Assembly: GCF_012070565.1 (NCBI RefSeq)
Contig: NZ_JAAQRO010000032.1
Span: 1 to 64,000 of the forward strand
DNA from: Anaerosporobacter faecicola
Lineage (GTDB): Bacteria > Bacillota > Clostridia > Lachnospirales > Lachnospiraceae
DNA: 64,000 bases
Direction: 5' to 3'
Shown: positions 44,490 to 56,687 of the stretch, one piece after another
Position numbering within the stretch: the first letter of the stretch is position 1
Layout: each line of letters starts with the position of its first letter
The notes under the pieces: model-generated
What the model was told of the DNA's origin: nothing
Database searches by the model: none
Seen by the model: only the letters and a program-made list of their open reading frames with translations
Made by a program: the position numbers and the translations under genes

Positions 44490-45007
44490 TACTATTTTGT
44501 AAGAAAATAGGGTTGTAATAAATGTAAAACTTAACAAGATTATGAAATTATTTTTAGAATATTAATTAAATGTTTCACTTGAATAATGGATGCAATTGGC
44601 GGAATGTATAAAGATAATCCGTTCAATTGCATTTGTTTTGTGCAAAAACACCATGAAAATTAATAAATGTAAAATATTGTAGCTTAATATGGATGAAAAA
44701 GGGCTGGAAAACTCTTGATTTTTTGACTATCTATGTTATACTTATTAAGTAAATGTTAACAAAATGTTACTTGCTTTTCGAAGATGTTTCTTAATTATTA
44801 TAACTATTACAAAATAAATCGTTTGAATCAAAGAAACAAGGTACGAAGATAAAGTTGAGTGAGTAATAAGTGGATTGCGGGACAGCGCTTTCCTACTGCA
44901 AGTGAGTGTATGAACAAGCACTTACAATTTCAAATTCATAATAATGTAACGATTGTTATTATGTGACCAAAGATAACCCAAAAAAGGTTATTAAAAGGAG
45001 ATTTTAT
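44490..45007 (+). other. Long leader of SleB-type hydrolase with a promoter
   Basis: No gene. A promoter lies at 44715-44742 and is followed by about 260 transcribed bases before the start at 45008. The leader contains small stems (AAGTG near 44900 with CACTT; AATAATGTAAC with GTTATTATG near 44940) and a GGACAGCGCTTTCC near-palindrome. It does not match the c-di-AMP (ydaO) riboswitch pattern that I looked for. Confidence 0.45.
44715..44742 (+). promoter_or_regulatory. Promoter of SleB-type hydrolase gene
   Basis: TTGATT (44715-44720), 16-base spacer, TATACT (44737-44742). It gives a leader of roughly 260 bases. Confidence 0.65.
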
Positions 45008-45751
45008 ATGAAGATGAAAAAATTCTTGCTTTGTATGGCTACAGCATTATTTGTAGCAAATACAGTAAGTATCAACGCATTTGCAGCGGAAGTGAATACA
45101 GTAGAACAGACACAAAACGCAGAGACAACAGTTAATGATACAACTTCACAAGAAGTAGATCAAACTACTACAAGTGATTCTACGAACACAGAAGAGAATA
45201 CAACAGAAGAAACAGAAACTGCTGAAACAACAGAAACAGTAGAAGAGTCAAAAAATGAAGAAACAGATAATGTTGATAAGGTTAAAGAAGTAAAAGAAAC
45301 ATCTACCAAAACAACCACGACAAAGAAAGTTACAACAGCAAAAGTTTCTTACACAAAAGCCGAATTACGTTTATTATCTGCTTTGATCTATTGTGAAGCA
45401 GGGAATGAGTCCTATGCTGGAAAATTAGCAGTTGGAATCATCGTAGTTAACCGTATGGAATCAAAAGCATTTCCAAATACGTTAAAAGGTGTTGTATACC
45501 AAAAATCACAATTTGGACCTGTAAGAAACGGTTCATTAAACAGAGCATTAAATGAATATGATAATAATAAGTTTACTTCCGCAAGAGAAAAGCAATGCAT
45601 CAAAGCTGCAAAAGCTGCATTAAGCGGAACCAAAACAATCACATATAAGAAGAATGGGAAAACAACCAAGAAGAATTTAAGCGGATACTATTATTTCAGT
45701 GGTAGATTATCCAATGCAAGATTTTCACTTGGTGGACATCAATTCAAGTAA
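45008..45751 (+). CDS. Secreted SleB-type cell wall hydrolase
   Basis: The 247-residue protein has a signal peptide (1-26, ending INAFAA), a Thr/Glu-rich low-complexity linker (about 27-105), and a C-terminal Hydrolase_2/SleB catalytic domain. The domain is LRLLSALIYCEAGNESYAGK (catalytic Glu), VAVVNRM-like IIVVNRMESKAFPNTLKGVV, YQKSQFGPVRNG, and a terminal YYFSGRLSN block. The family cleaves peptidoglycan glycan strands, in spores (SleB, CwlJ) or growing walls. ATG 45008 follows AAAAGGAG. The long leader suggests post-transcriptional control. Confidence 0.9.
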   Translation: MKMKKFLLCMATALFVANTVSINAFAAEVNTVEQTQNAETTVNDTTSQEVDQTTTSDSTNTEENTTEETETAETTETVEESKNEETDNVDKVKEVKETSTKTTTTKKVTTAKVSYTKAELRLLSALIYCEAGNESYAGKLAVGIIVVNRMESKAFPNTLKGVVYQKSQFGPVRNGSLNRALNEYDNNKFTSAREKQCIKAAKAALSGTKTITYKKNGKTTKKNLSGYYYFSGRLSNARFSLGGHQFK

Positions 45752-46243
45752 AAACAGCTGATATATATAATGCTACAGTAATAACGATTAGATTATTACT
45801 GTAGTATTTTTTTTCGTTCAGAAGATGGGCATGGTCTAGTGTTATAATTTTTTCATCTGTTATGTGAATTCTTTTTATATCATGAGTTCAAGGATAAAAA
45901 TTTTAGTTTTATCTAAATAGGAGTATAGTATATCCAAAAAATGTTTTGTCATATTATGAATAGCACTTTTCTAATCGAGGTAAGTGTGGTATGATAAAGT
46001 TGAAAGAAATCTACTTTTCTACTACTGGTATAAGAAGCCAGTTTTATTTTGCAATTTTGTATTGCGAGAGCATGTAGTGCGTAGTAATACATAGTATCTA
46101 GAGTGGCATACTAATTTTGACGTTCTTACTATAGAAGTAAAGTTGACATAAATTATGTTACACAATGTTACGAGTGCAGTAATTATTCAGAAAGTAGACA
46201 TCTGACAGTTACAGAACGAGAACGTAGGAGGAGTCATTGAGTC
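45752..46243. other. Intergenic region before glnS
   Basis: It holds a terminator (45769-45814) and then about 430 bases of AT-rich leader. Two GATAAAGTTG/TAAAGTTGACA words and short AT palindromes are present. I looked for a T-box motif and found none (AGAGTGGCATAC at about 46100 lacks the ACCGCG part). No gene was found. Confidence 0.45.
45769..45814 (+). terminator. Terminator of SleB-type hydrolase gene
   Basis: AATGCTACAGTAATAA (45769-45784) pairs with TTATTACTGTAGTATT (45793-45808), followed by T8. Confidence 0.92.
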
Positions 46244-47920
46244 ATGGAAAATGTTTCGACAGAGAAGGAAGTTGTATCGAAAAACTTCATTGAACAAATT
46301 ATTGATAAAGATATTGAAGAGGGACATTGCAAACAGGTTGTTACCAGATTCCCACCAGAACCAAATGGTTATCTTCATATCGGTCATGCAAAATCAATTC
46401 TTTTGAATTCTGGTTTAGCAAAAAAGTATAATGGTAAATTCAATTTACGTTTTGATGATACGAACCCAACCAAAGAAAAAACAGAATTCGTGCAGTCTAT
46501 TATTGAAGATGTAAAATGGATCGGTGGAGAGTTTGAAGATCGATTATTCTTTGCATCCGATTATTTTGATCAGATGTATGAAGCAGCGATTAAGTTGATT
46601 AAAAAAGGAAAAGCATTTGTATGTGATTTGACAGCAGACGAAATTCGTGAATATAGAGGAACATTAACAGAACCAGGTAAGAACAGTCCTTACCGTGACA
46701 GAAGTGTTGAAGAAAACTTAGAATTATTCGAAAAGATGAAGAATGGGGAATTCGAAGATGGAACAAAAGTTTTGCGTGCGAAGATTGATATGACATCCCC
46801 TAATATCAACATGAGAGACCCTGTTATCTATCGTGTTGCGCATATGTATCATCATAATACAGGTGACAAATGGTGTATCTATCCAATGTATGATTTTGCG
46901 CATCCAATTGAAGATGCGATTGAAGGAATCTCCCATTCCATCTGTACATTGGAGTTTGAGGATCATAGACCATTATATGACTGGGTTGTTAAAGAGTTAG
47001 AATATGAAAATCCTCCAAAACAAGTAGAATTTGCAAAGATGTATTTGACCAATGTTATTACTGGTAAGAGATATATTAAGCGTTTAGTAGAAGAAAAAAT
47101 CGTGGATGGCTGGGATGATCCGAGACTTGTATCCATTAGTGCATTAAGAAGACGTGGATTTACACCAGAATCCATTCGCAAGTTTATGGAATTATGTGGC
47201 GTATCAAAGAGCAACAGTTCTGTTGATTATGCAATGCTTGAGTATTGTATTCGTGAAGATCTTAAACTAAAGAGACCGAGAGTTATGGCTGTTCTTGACC
47301 CAATCAAATTAGTAATTACCAATTATCCAGAAGGACAGATTGAATATCTTGAAGAATCGGTAAATCAAGAAAATCCGGAGATGGGAAAACGAGAAGTTCC
47401 TTTCGGAAGAGAATTATATATTGATCGAGATGATTTCATGATCGAACCACCAAAGAAATATTTCCGTTTGTTCCCTGGTAATGAAGTGCGCTTAATGAAC
47501 GCATATTTTGTTACTTGTACCGATTACATTACCGATGAAACTGGTAAAGTAACGGAGGTGCATTGTACGTATGATCCAGAAACAAAGAATGGGACAGGAT
47601 TTACAGCAAGAAAAGTGAAGGGAACCATTCACTGGGTAGAAGCTACAACTGCAGTAAAAGCGGAAGTTCGACTTTATGAAAATATTGTAGATGAAGAAAA
47701 AGGAGTGTATAATGAAGACGGAAGTCTTAATTTAAATCCGAATTCACTAACAATTCTTAAGGAATGTTATATGGAACCTGCTGTGAAAGAAGCAAAACCT
47801 TTGGATAGTTTCCAATTCTTAAGACAAGGTTATTTCTGTGTGGATTCCAAAGATTCCAAAGAAGATCATCTTGTGTTTAATCGAATCGTTTCATTGAAAA
47901 GTTCTTATAAACCAGTTTAG
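46244..47920 (+). CDS. glnS: Glutaminyl-tRNA synthetase
   Basis: The 558-residue class I synthetase has [17 protein letters not shown] (HIGH motif), [33 protein letters not shown] and [19 protein letters not shown], with a C-terminal anticodon-binding beta-barrel. These blocks place it in GlnRS, not GluRS. The KMSKS position, VMSKRK in E. coli, reads ITGKRY here, a variant I recall from gut clostridia. A GlnRS in a clostridium implies direct Gln-tRNA charging, perhaps beside a GatCAB route. It starts at ATG 46244 behind AGGAGGAG. The DUF2225 gene follows after 12 bases. Confidence 0.95.
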   Translation: MENVSTEKEVVSKNFIEQIIDKDIEEGHCKQVVTRFPPEPNGYLHIGHAKSILLNSGLAKKYNGKFNLRFDDTNPTKEKTEFVQSIIEDVKWIGGEFEDRLFFASDYFDQMYEAAIKLIKKGKAFVCDLTADEIREYRGTLTEPGKNSPYRDRSVEENLELFEKMKNGEFEDGTKVLRAKIDMTSPNINMRDPVIYRVAHMYHHNTGDKWCIYPMYDFAHPIEDAIEGISHSICTLEFEDHRPLYDWVVKELEYENPPKQVEFAKMYLTNVITGKRYIKRLVEEKIVDGWDDPRLVSISALRRRGFTPESIRKFMELCGVSKSNSSVDYAMLEYCIREDLKLKRPRVMAVLDPIKLVITNYPEGQIEYLEESVNQENPEMGKREVPFGRELYIDRDDFMIEPPKKYFRLFPGNEVRLMNAYFVTCTDYITDETGKVTEVHCTYDPETKNGTGFTARKVKGTIHWVEATTAVKAEVRLYENIVDEEKGVYNEDGSLNLNPNSLTILKECYMEPAVKEAKPLDSFQFLRQGYFCVDSKDSKEDHLVFNRIVSLKSSYKPV

Positions 47921-47932
47921 GGAGGATGAAAA

Positions 47933-48784
47933 ATGGCTAATATATTTTCAGGATTAGAGAATTTTGGACTAGGTGAATTATCTGGTCTGGATGTCTATAA
48001 TACAACAAACGGGGACAAAAAAGACGGGGACAAAGAAGACGATAAACCCAAAATAACGGAAGCGGATTTCATATTTGATAAAACACATACTTGCCCAGTA
48101 TGTGATACAGAGTTCAAATCAAAAGCAATAAAGACTGGTAAAGTGAAATTATTGGGAGCAGATTCGGATCTGCGTCCAAAATATCAATTAGTAGATTCCT
48201 TAAAATACGATGCGATTGTTTGTCCAAGTTGCGGATATAGTGCATTGAATCGTTTCTTCAACTATATGACTGCACCACAGGCAAAATTAATTAAAGAACA
48301 AATTACCGTGAATTTCCGCGGTATTGAGGATAATGGGGATATCTACACTTATGACGATGCAATTGCGCGTCATAAGCTTGTTCTTGTTAATACCATTGTA
48401 AAGAAAGCGAAGAACAGTGAGAGAGCATATACTTGCTTGAAGATTGCTTGGTTGCTACGTGGTAAATATGAAACATTGCCAGAGGATACGGAGAATTACG
48501 AATCCGTCGTTGAGAATTTGAAAAAAGAGGAAGACGAATTCATTCTGAATGCATATGAAGGATTCTCAATTGCATTCTCTAAGGAAATGTTTCCTATGTG
48601 TGGTATGGATGAGAATACGGTTACATACCTTGTTGCTGATCTTGCAAGACGTTGTGGTAAGTTTGATGAAGCAGGAAGATGGATTTCTCGAGTATTAATC
48701 GCTAGAGATGCCAATGAGCGTATTAAATCCAAAGCACGTGATCTAAAAGAGCTAATTGTACAGAATAAAAGAGAGAACGTATAG
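47933..48784 (+). CDS. DUF2225 family zinc-ribbon protein
   Basis: The 283-residue protein has a variable acidic/Lys N-terminus, then a zinc ribbon with CPVCDTEF (near 54) and VCPSCGYSAL (near 98), then helical TPR-like repeats (RAYTCLKIAWLLRG, SIAFSKEMFPMCG, YLVADLARRCG, RWISRVLIARDAN). This is the DUF2225 architecture common in Firmicutes; no function is established. It starts at ATG 47933 behind AGGGAGGATG, 12 bases after glnS, so they are co-transcribed. A strong terminator follows. Confidence 0.85.
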   Translation: MANIFSGLENFGLGELSGLDVYNTTNGDKKDGDKEDDKPKITEADFIFDKTHTCPVCDTEFKSKAIKTGKVKLLGADSDLRPKYQLVDSLKYDAIVCPSCGYSALNRFFNYMTAPQAKLIKEQITVNFRGIEDNGDIYTYDDAIARHKLVLVNTIVKKAKNSERAYTCLKIAWLLRGKYETLPEDTENYESVVENLKKEEDEFILNAYEGFSIAFSKEMFPMCGMDENTVTYLVADLARRCGKFDEAGRWISRVLIARDANERIKSKARDLKELIVQNKRENV

Positions 48785-48797
48785 ATGAATGAAAAAG

Positions 48798-48860
48798 ACT
48801 CTCCATCATATGGAATACTGTGTATCATACACGAGCAGTCCTATGATGGAGAGTTTTTTT
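48798..48860. terminator. Terminator between convergent DUF2225 and DUF6062 genes
   Basis: ACTCTCCATCATA (48798-48810) pairs with TATGATGGAGAGT (48842-48854), T7 after. It may act on both strands. Confidence 0.9.
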
Positions 48861-48865
48861 GTTTC

Positions 48866-49585
48866 TTATTCCACGTCTACACTATTCGTTTTTTGAATGG
48901 TTCGAGGAAGAGCATCTTGTGAATTCTTCCAAGGTTCATTCGCATATCGGTAATCAAATTTGTCAATGAACCAATCCAGGTCATCTCGTACACGTTTCAT
49001 GTTCTCTAGATAGATTTGATTAAGGTCTTTCATAAAATTTTGTAGCATCTCTCCATTTAGCTGCTCCGGCGCCATTTGGTAGAGATCTGCATAATGGGTA
49101 GTACAAAGTCCTTTTGAATTGTGAAAAAGATCGCGGAATTCTGCTTCTTTCTTATATAGATAGAAAATAGTAACCAAATACCGTTTGTATGTATCTTCAA
49201 TACGATTACATACAAAGCAAGAATGGTTTAAGGTCTGTATATAAGTAGGGACTCCTTTTGCTTCACTTTTCTTACGGAAAAGAGAGGTAGAAACTACTTT
49301 TTCGGAAGCAGATAACTTTTCTAAATCCGTAATCGTCTTATCCATATGGGTTTTCAACATTAATGCAAGACCGAGGCGATTTTGATTTTTGTAGAGCATT
49401 TTAATGTGGTTATTGCAAAAACCAACCTCATCTGTGACAGCCCGTATGTCATCTTCCATATAGCTTGGTCCCATAGTAAAATCAATTGCTTTGTTTTCGA
49501 GACTCTTATACATAGAACAAACAGGGCATTCGCAGTCTTCCTTATAGGCATCCATTACGGGAATGGTGTAGAGTTGTTCTTTCAT
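48866..49585 (-). CDS. DUF6062 family protein
   Basis: The 239-residue protein begins MKEQLYTIPVMDAYKEDCEC and has paired cysteine motifs CPVCSM, GFCNNH, SCFVCNRI and GLCTTHY, matching DUF6062 of Lachnospiraceae. The Cys/His sets suggest metal binding. Function unknown. ATG 49585 is the natural start; a TTG at 49618 would add 11 residues. A hairpin-forming CCATGC..GCATGG lies between the AAAGGAG and the ATG, and a 7-codon reading frame from the first ATG of this stem overlaps the start. It is convergent with the glnS-DUF2225 unit. Confidence 0.85.
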   Translation of the reverse strand: MKEQLYTIPVMDAYKEDCECPVCSMYKSLENKAIDFTMGPSYMEDDIRAVTDEVGFCNNHIKMLYKNQNRLGLALMLKTHMDKTITDLEKLSASEKVVSTSLFRKKSEAKGVPTYIQTLNHSCFVCNRIEDTYKRYLVTIFYLYKKEAEFRDLFHNSKGLCTTHYADLYQMAPEQLNGEMLQNFMKDLNQIYLENMKRVRDDLDWFIDKFDYRYANEPWKNSQDALPRTIQKTNSVDVE

Positions 49586-49592
49586 ACGATAT

Positions 49593-49614
49593 CCATGCTT
49601 AGCATGGCTCCTTT
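49593..49614 (-). promoter_or_regulatory. Ribosome binding site with intervening hairpin
   Basis: On the minus strand AAAGGAG (49614-49608) is followed by CCATGC-TAA-GCATGG (49607-49593), then 7 bases to ATG 49585. Folding the stem brings the site to optimal spacing. The stem also holds a possible 7-codon upstream frame ending at TGA overlapping the start (ATGA). Confidence 0.55.
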
Positions 49615-49756
49615 CCAAGTCTGTACGATGACCAGATTCTAGTCACCAGTAATTTCATTATAGCATAGGAAACGTACTTTGTGCTATAATGGTTTGATTT
49701 GTAAAGAAACGTGTCGAAAAAGAGAAATGGAGTATTTCTTAATTAGGAGGATGGAT

Positions 49757-50626
49757 ATGAGGATTATTGAGAAACAGAAGAAAACGATCATAGAAGACAT
49801 CAAGGATTTTGATCTGAAACAAAGTCTAGAGTGTGGGCAATGTTTTCGTTATGAAGAATTAGGTGAAGAGGAGTATCTTCTTGTTGCCAAAGGGAAAATG
49901 GTTCATGTGAAACAGAAGGATACGACATTACAGTTTTCTTGTGTAAGAGAAGAAGTGGAGAAAATCTGGATTCCGTATTTTGACCTAGATCGAGATTATG
50001 GAGCCATTAAACAATGGCTTATGGAAAAGGATGAGAAGATTGGGGAGGCAATCAAAGAAAAAAGCGGGGTACGAATACTGAATCAAGATTTTTTTGAAAT
50101 GCTGATAACCTTCATTATTTCTCAAAATAAGCAGATCCCTCATATTATGCAGATTGTTGAGCGTATATCCCAAAGATATGGTGAATATATTGGAGAGTGG
50201 AATAACAAGGCATATTATAGTTTCCCAACACCACAGCAATTAAGTAAGGCCAGTGAAGCAGATTTCTTGGACATGAAAGCAGGTTTTCGTGCGAAATACT
50301 TAGTAGATGCTTGTCAAAAGGTGTTGAATGGAGAGATAAAGGAAGAGCGGTTACGTTCAATCTCTTATCAGGAAGCGCTCGAAGAGATTCAGGTGATCAA
50401 AGGGGTAGGGGAGAAGGTTGGTAATTGTGTCCTCTTATTTGGTCTTGGCAGAAGAGAAGCGTTTCCAATTGATGTATGGATGATTCGAATATTGGATAGA
50501 CTTTATTTTAGCAAGAAAGGGAAAAAAGAACAAATGCAGCAGTTTGCTAAGGAGCATTTTGGTGAATATGGAGGATATGCGCAACAATACTTGTTTTATT
50601 TTGCAAGGGACAATCAAGTAAAGTAA
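49757..50626 (+). CDS. 8-oxoguanine DNA glycosylase (OGG1-type)
   Basis: The 289-residue enzyme has the OGG1-like N-terminal domain (FDLKQSLECGQCFRYEELG) and the HhH-GPD core: LITFIISQNKQIPHIMQIVERIS, DLKAGFRAKY-like DFLDMKAGFRAKYLVDAC, and the helix-hairpin-helix GVGEKVGNCVLLFGLGR with catalytic Lys and the conserved Asp in FPIDVW. It excises oxidised guanine from DNA. ATG 49757 lies 6 bases after AGGAGG; longer in-frame starts upstream are less likely. It is a single-gene unit between DUF6062 and groES. Confidence 0.92.
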   Translation: MRIIEKQKKTIIEDIKDFDLKQSLECGQCFRYEELGEEEYLLVAKGKMVHVKQKDTTLQFSCVREEVEKIWIPYFDLDRDYGAIKQWLMEKDEKIGEAIKEKSGVRILNQDFFEMLITFIISQNKQIPHIMQIVERISQRYGEYIGEWNNKAYYSFPTPQQLSKASEADFLDMKAGFRAKYLVDACQKVLNGEIKEERLRSISYQEALEEIQVIKGVGEKVGNCVLLFGLGRREAFPIDVWMIRILDRLYFSKKGKKEQMQQFAKEHFGEYGGYAQQYLFYFARDNQVK

Positions 50627-50737
50627 GAATAATTACCCAGCAATTATAAAAAGAGAGAAAAAATGAGAAACAGAGAGTAAATGAGAGTATACATGAGCAA
50701 AAACCTGAAAATCGCGAAGTTTGAGAAAAACATTCAG

Positions 50738-50766
50738 TTGCATTTAAAAGGTAAATTTACTAATAT
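50738..50766 (+). promoter_or_regulatory. groESL promoter
   Basis: TTGCAT (50738-50743), 17-base spacer, TAATAT (50761-50766), just upstream of the CIRCE operator. Confidence 0.75.
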
Positions 50767-50778
50767 ATAAATAATCTT

Positions 50779-50805
50779 TTAGCACTCATTTAAAGTGAGT
50801 GCTAA
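50779..50805. promoter_or_regulatory. CIRCE operator (HrcA binding site)
   Basis: Perfect match TTAGCACTC, 9 bases, GAGTGCTAA (50779-50787 and 50797-50805). HrcA represses groESL here until heat or unfolded-protein stress. Confidence 0.97.
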
Positions 50806-50873
50806 TAACTAAAAAGTAATGACTACGGTTAAGGAAGACTTTCCGTAATGACAAGAATAAGGAGGAATTTAAT

Positions 50874-51161
50874 ATGAAATTAGTACCTTTAGGAGACAAA
50901 GTTGTGTTAAAACAATTAGAGGCAGAAGAAACAACCAAATCAGGAATTGTTTTACCTGGTCAAGCGAAAGAAAAACCACAACAAGCTGAAGTCATTGCAG
51001 TAGGACCTGGTGGCACAGTAGATGGAAAAGAAGTTACAATGCAAGTAAAAGTTGGAGATAAAGTAATTTATTCAAAATATGCAGGAACAGAAGTAAAACT
51101 TGGCGATGAAGAATATATGGTTGTTAAACAAAATGATATCGTAGCAATTGTTGAGGATTAA
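50874..51161 (+). CDS. groES: Co-chaperonin GroES
   Basis: The 95-residue cap of the chaperonin has the usual layout: MKLVPLGDKVVLKQLEAEE, the mobile loop TTKSGIVLPGQAKEKPQ, and VGDKVIYSKYAGTEVKLGDEEYMVVKQNDIVA. It binds GroEL to close the folding chamber. It starts behind AAGGAGGAA, 68 bases after CIRCE, and precedes groEL by 120 bases. Confidence 0.98.
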   Translation: MKLVPLGDKVVLKQLEAEETTKSGIVLPGQAKEKPQQAEVIAVGPGGTVDGKEVTMQVKVGDKVIYSKYAGTEVKLGDEEYMVVKQNDIVAIVED

Positions 51162-51266
51162 TTTTATTCAAGTCAAGAAGAATACACGAGAAATCTGGTT
51201 CGTACGGATTAGAACACGATTTTGTTGCACAAGAATAGATCGAATAATTGGTATAAAATAGAATAG

Positions 51267-52907
<1,641 letters not shown>

Positions 52908-52976
52908 TTCCCTCCTTTGCAATCTAAGCAATCTAAGCAATCAGTGTATGATCGAAGCAAGTGCTAGAAATATAAG

Positions 52977-53036
52977 CAAGTGACCTGTTGGATAAACAAG
53001 TGACCTGCTGGATAAACAATTGATTGGTTTTATAAA
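52977..53036 (+). repeat. Three tandem 20-base units after groEL
   Basis: Units start at 52977, 52997 and 53017. The first two (CAAGTGACCTG-T/C-TGGATAAA) differ at one base, while the third is more diverged (CAATTGATTGGTTTTATAAA). They end at the terminator stem. Confidence 0.8.
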
Positions 53037-53100
53037 CAACCCATACTCCAAACTAGAATCCATTATCATTGTTTCTAGTTTGGGAGATGGGTTGCTTTTG
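53037..53100 (+). terminator. groEL operon terminator
   Basis: Long stem of CAACCCAT..CCAAACTAGAA (53037-53058) with TTCTAGTTTGG..ATGGGTTG (53073-53094), followed by CTTTTGTTT. Confidence 0.85.
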
Positions 53101-53353
53101 TTTCACTCTGCATCGGCAGTTTATATAAATTTTATTACATAATACTTTCATTTTCGTACATTTTTTAGTATAATGTATTTAATTGCTTAATTTGTAATTG
53201 TTTAAAACCAAACGACACAAAGAAATCGGATGAACGTATACAAGAGTACCATCAAAAGAAGTACGTTAAAATCTGTTAATGCTAAGTTTGTTTGAACGAA
53301 TAAGAAAAGGCAGAATAAGTGAAAAGGAATAAAGGATTTAGGAGGACCTAATT

Positions 53354-53857
53354 ATGGGCGACACATATGCAGAAGCAGGAGTACCAAGACTACCAAATAT
53401 GAAGACATATCTTATTAAGTTTTTACTAATTGTATTAACGTTATCTTGTGGGTTTCTTACGGTAGCTGTATCACCAGTTTTCTTTACATTTTTATTAGTT
53501 TGTATAGTAGCAGATACATTTTTATTCCCAAGATTAAATGTGGAATATGAGTATATCTATTGTGATGGACAGATTGATTTTGATCGTATAAGCGGAAAAG
53601 CGAAAAGAAAAAGAATGTTACGTATCGATATGGATCAAGTAGAGATTGTAGCTCCAGCAACATCACATGCATTAGATTCGTACAAGAATAATACGAATTT
53701 CAAATTAAAAAACTACAGTTCTTTAAGAAAAGACGTTACACCATATGTTATCTATTATGCATCAGGTGAGACGAAGACAAAGATTTTATTTGAGCCAAGT
53801 TCCAAGATGCTTGATTGTATGAAATACAAAGCACCTCGTAAAGTGATGAGGGATTAG
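53354..53857 (+). CDS. DUF6106-like membrane protein
   Basis: The 167-residue protein has two adjacent membrane segments (about 18-60) and a cytoplasmic domain with NVEYEYIYCDGQIDFDRI, SGKAKRKRMLRIDMDQVEIV and DSYKNNTNFKLKNYSS. This matches my memory of the DUF6106 family of Lachnospiraceae. Function unknown. It starts behind AGGAGGACC and is closed by a terminator at 53972. Confidence 0.75.
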   Translation: MGDTYAEAGVPRLPNMKTYLIKFLLIVLTLSCGFLTVAVSPVFFTFLLVCIVADTFLFPRLNVEYEYIYCDGQIDFDRISGKAKRKRMLRIDMDQVEIVAPATSHALDSYKNNTNFKLKNYSSLRKDVTPYVIYYASGETKTKILFEPSSKMLDCMKYKAPRKVMRD

Positions 53858-53971
53858 TATTTTGGTGATTTGGGAAGAAGTAGGTTTATACAATTTCTTA
53901 ATATGTATATAAGAAATAATTATATAATATCTACAAATAATAAAAAAAGTAAATATAGCAACTAAAATATA

Positions 53972-54001
53972 AAAAAGATTGTGTGAAAACAATCTTTTTT
54001 T
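53972..54001 (+). terminator. Intrinsic terminator before guaB
   Basis: AAAAAGATTGT (53972-53982) pairs with ACAATCTTTTT (53989-53999), with T-run. Confidence 0.9.
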
Positions 54002-54012
54002 GCGTTTAATAG

Positions 54013-55581
<1,569 letters not shown>

Positions 55582-55958
55582 TAGATTAAATCATATATAC
55601 CAATCTGTTGAATTGAACAGAGGGAAATACAAAAAGAACGATGAAGGAATTCATCGTTCTTTTTGTGTATTCACCAAGTGAATATAGTGAATACAAGTGT
55701 AAGGTAGCGAATAATCGATTTTTGGGGTAATGATTTTAAATTGTCTTCAATTTCGGTAAGTTATAATTAATTCCAATGTTTCTATTATATATAGAAGAAA
55801 AAACTCCACCTTATATAAAATGCACCATATATGGAAAGGTTAAGAATTTATTAATGTGTTGAAACTACAGGAAAATTGTGAAATAATAAGTATAAAAGAC
55901 GAAAGATATATAACAGTTCATGCTGATAGAGGAATACAAGATTGATGGGGCAAACACA
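55582..55958. other. Intergenic region with guaB terminator
   Basis: It holds the terminator at 55631-55666, then AT-rich sequence without a recognised promoter, RNA or gene up to the amidase. Confidence 0.45.
55631..55666 (+). terminator. guaB terminator
   Basis: AAAAAGAACGATGAA (from 55631) pairs with TTCATCGTTCTTTTT around GGAA; T-run. Confidence 0.92.
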
Positions 55959-56687
55959 ATGAGAAGAAAATTGACAAGAGAACAGTATAGAAGAAAAAAG
56001 AAGATGAAGCGACTGCTTGTTTTGAGTAGCTTAATATTACTATTCATAACAGGGGTGGGGTTGATCGGTGGAGGATTAAGCAAGTTAGGAAAGTCAATCT
56101 TTCATCAGAAGAGTAGACAAACGATGCAATTGGTAGATGGTTTCTATGAGAAATTAGAAGTGGAGGAGATGCTATTAACCCCCAATGAATATTCAAGACC
56201 ACAGATTGCCTTGAATAAAGTGAATGGTGTAGTGATCCATTATACTGCAAATCCAGGAACAGATGCAGAAGCAAATCGTAATTATTTTGAAGGACTTAAG
56301 GAAGGTAAAACTTATAGCAATGGAAATTATATCTATTCCAGTAGTAATTTTATTGTAGGACTGAAAGGAAATATTGTTCAATGTGTACCGCTTAACGAAA
56401 TAGCTTATGCATCCAATGAACGTAATGAAGATACCATTTCAATTGAGGTATGTCATCCTGATGACACGGGAAAATTTACGAAGAAATCCTATAAATCATT
56501 GGTGAAATTAACCGCCTGGATCTGTTCCGAATATAATTTACAAAAGGAAGATATTATACGTCACTATGATGTAACTGGAAAACAATGTCCCAAATATTAT
56601 GTTGAACATGAGGAAGAATGGCTACAATTTAAAGAAGATGTATTTCAAATGATTGAAGAAAATGCAAAGAATGAGGAAAAAAAATAA
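55959..56687 (+). CDS. Membrane-anchored N-acetylmuramoyl-L-alanine amidase (Amidase_2)
   Basis: The 242-residue protein has a very basic cytoplasmic start (RRKLTREQYRRKKKMKR), one membrane anchor (about 19-37), and an Amidase_2 domain (about 75-230). The zinc residues are visible: His in NGVVIHYTANPG, then VCHPDDTGKF, and IIRHYDVTGKQCPKYY with the second His and the Cys ligand. It cleaves the amide between MurNAc and the stem peptide. The start is uncertain: ATG 55959 and ATG 55920 are both in frame, and neither has a strong ribosome site. A purine-rich Lys-coding-like tract follows the stop. Confidence 0.88.
   Translation: MRRKLTREQYRRKKKMKRLLVLSSLILLFITGVGLIGGGLSKLGKSIFHQKSRQTMQLVDGFYEKLEVEEMLLTPNEYSRPQIALNKVNGVVIHYTANPGTDAEANRNYFEGLKEGKTYSNGNYIYSSSNFIVGLKGNIVQCVPLNEIAYASNERNEDTISIEVCHPDDTGKFTKKSYKSLVKLTAWICSEYNLQKEDIIRHYDVTGKQCPKYYVEHEEEWLQFKEDVFQMIEENAKNEEKK

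Larger units (their letters stand above)
52908..53353. other. Gap with tandem repeats and terminator
   Basis: No gene. A 9-base GCAATCTAA repeat (about 52919-52940), three 20-base units (52977-53036), a terminator, and then AT-rich leader to the DUF6106-like gene. Confidence 0.6.

Noticed and set aside
44760-45007. c-di-AMP (ydaO) riboswitch before the SleB-type hydrolase
   Set aside because: The conserved GGGGAACCC-like and GGGT..AACCCG elements are absent.
46080-46120. AGAGTGGCATAC before glnS as a possible T-box
   Set aside because: The conserved ACCGCG part, antiterminator and terminator stem are missing.
50695-50770. A 25-codon frame upstream of groES
   Set aside because: It overlaps the groESL promoter and has no ribosome site.
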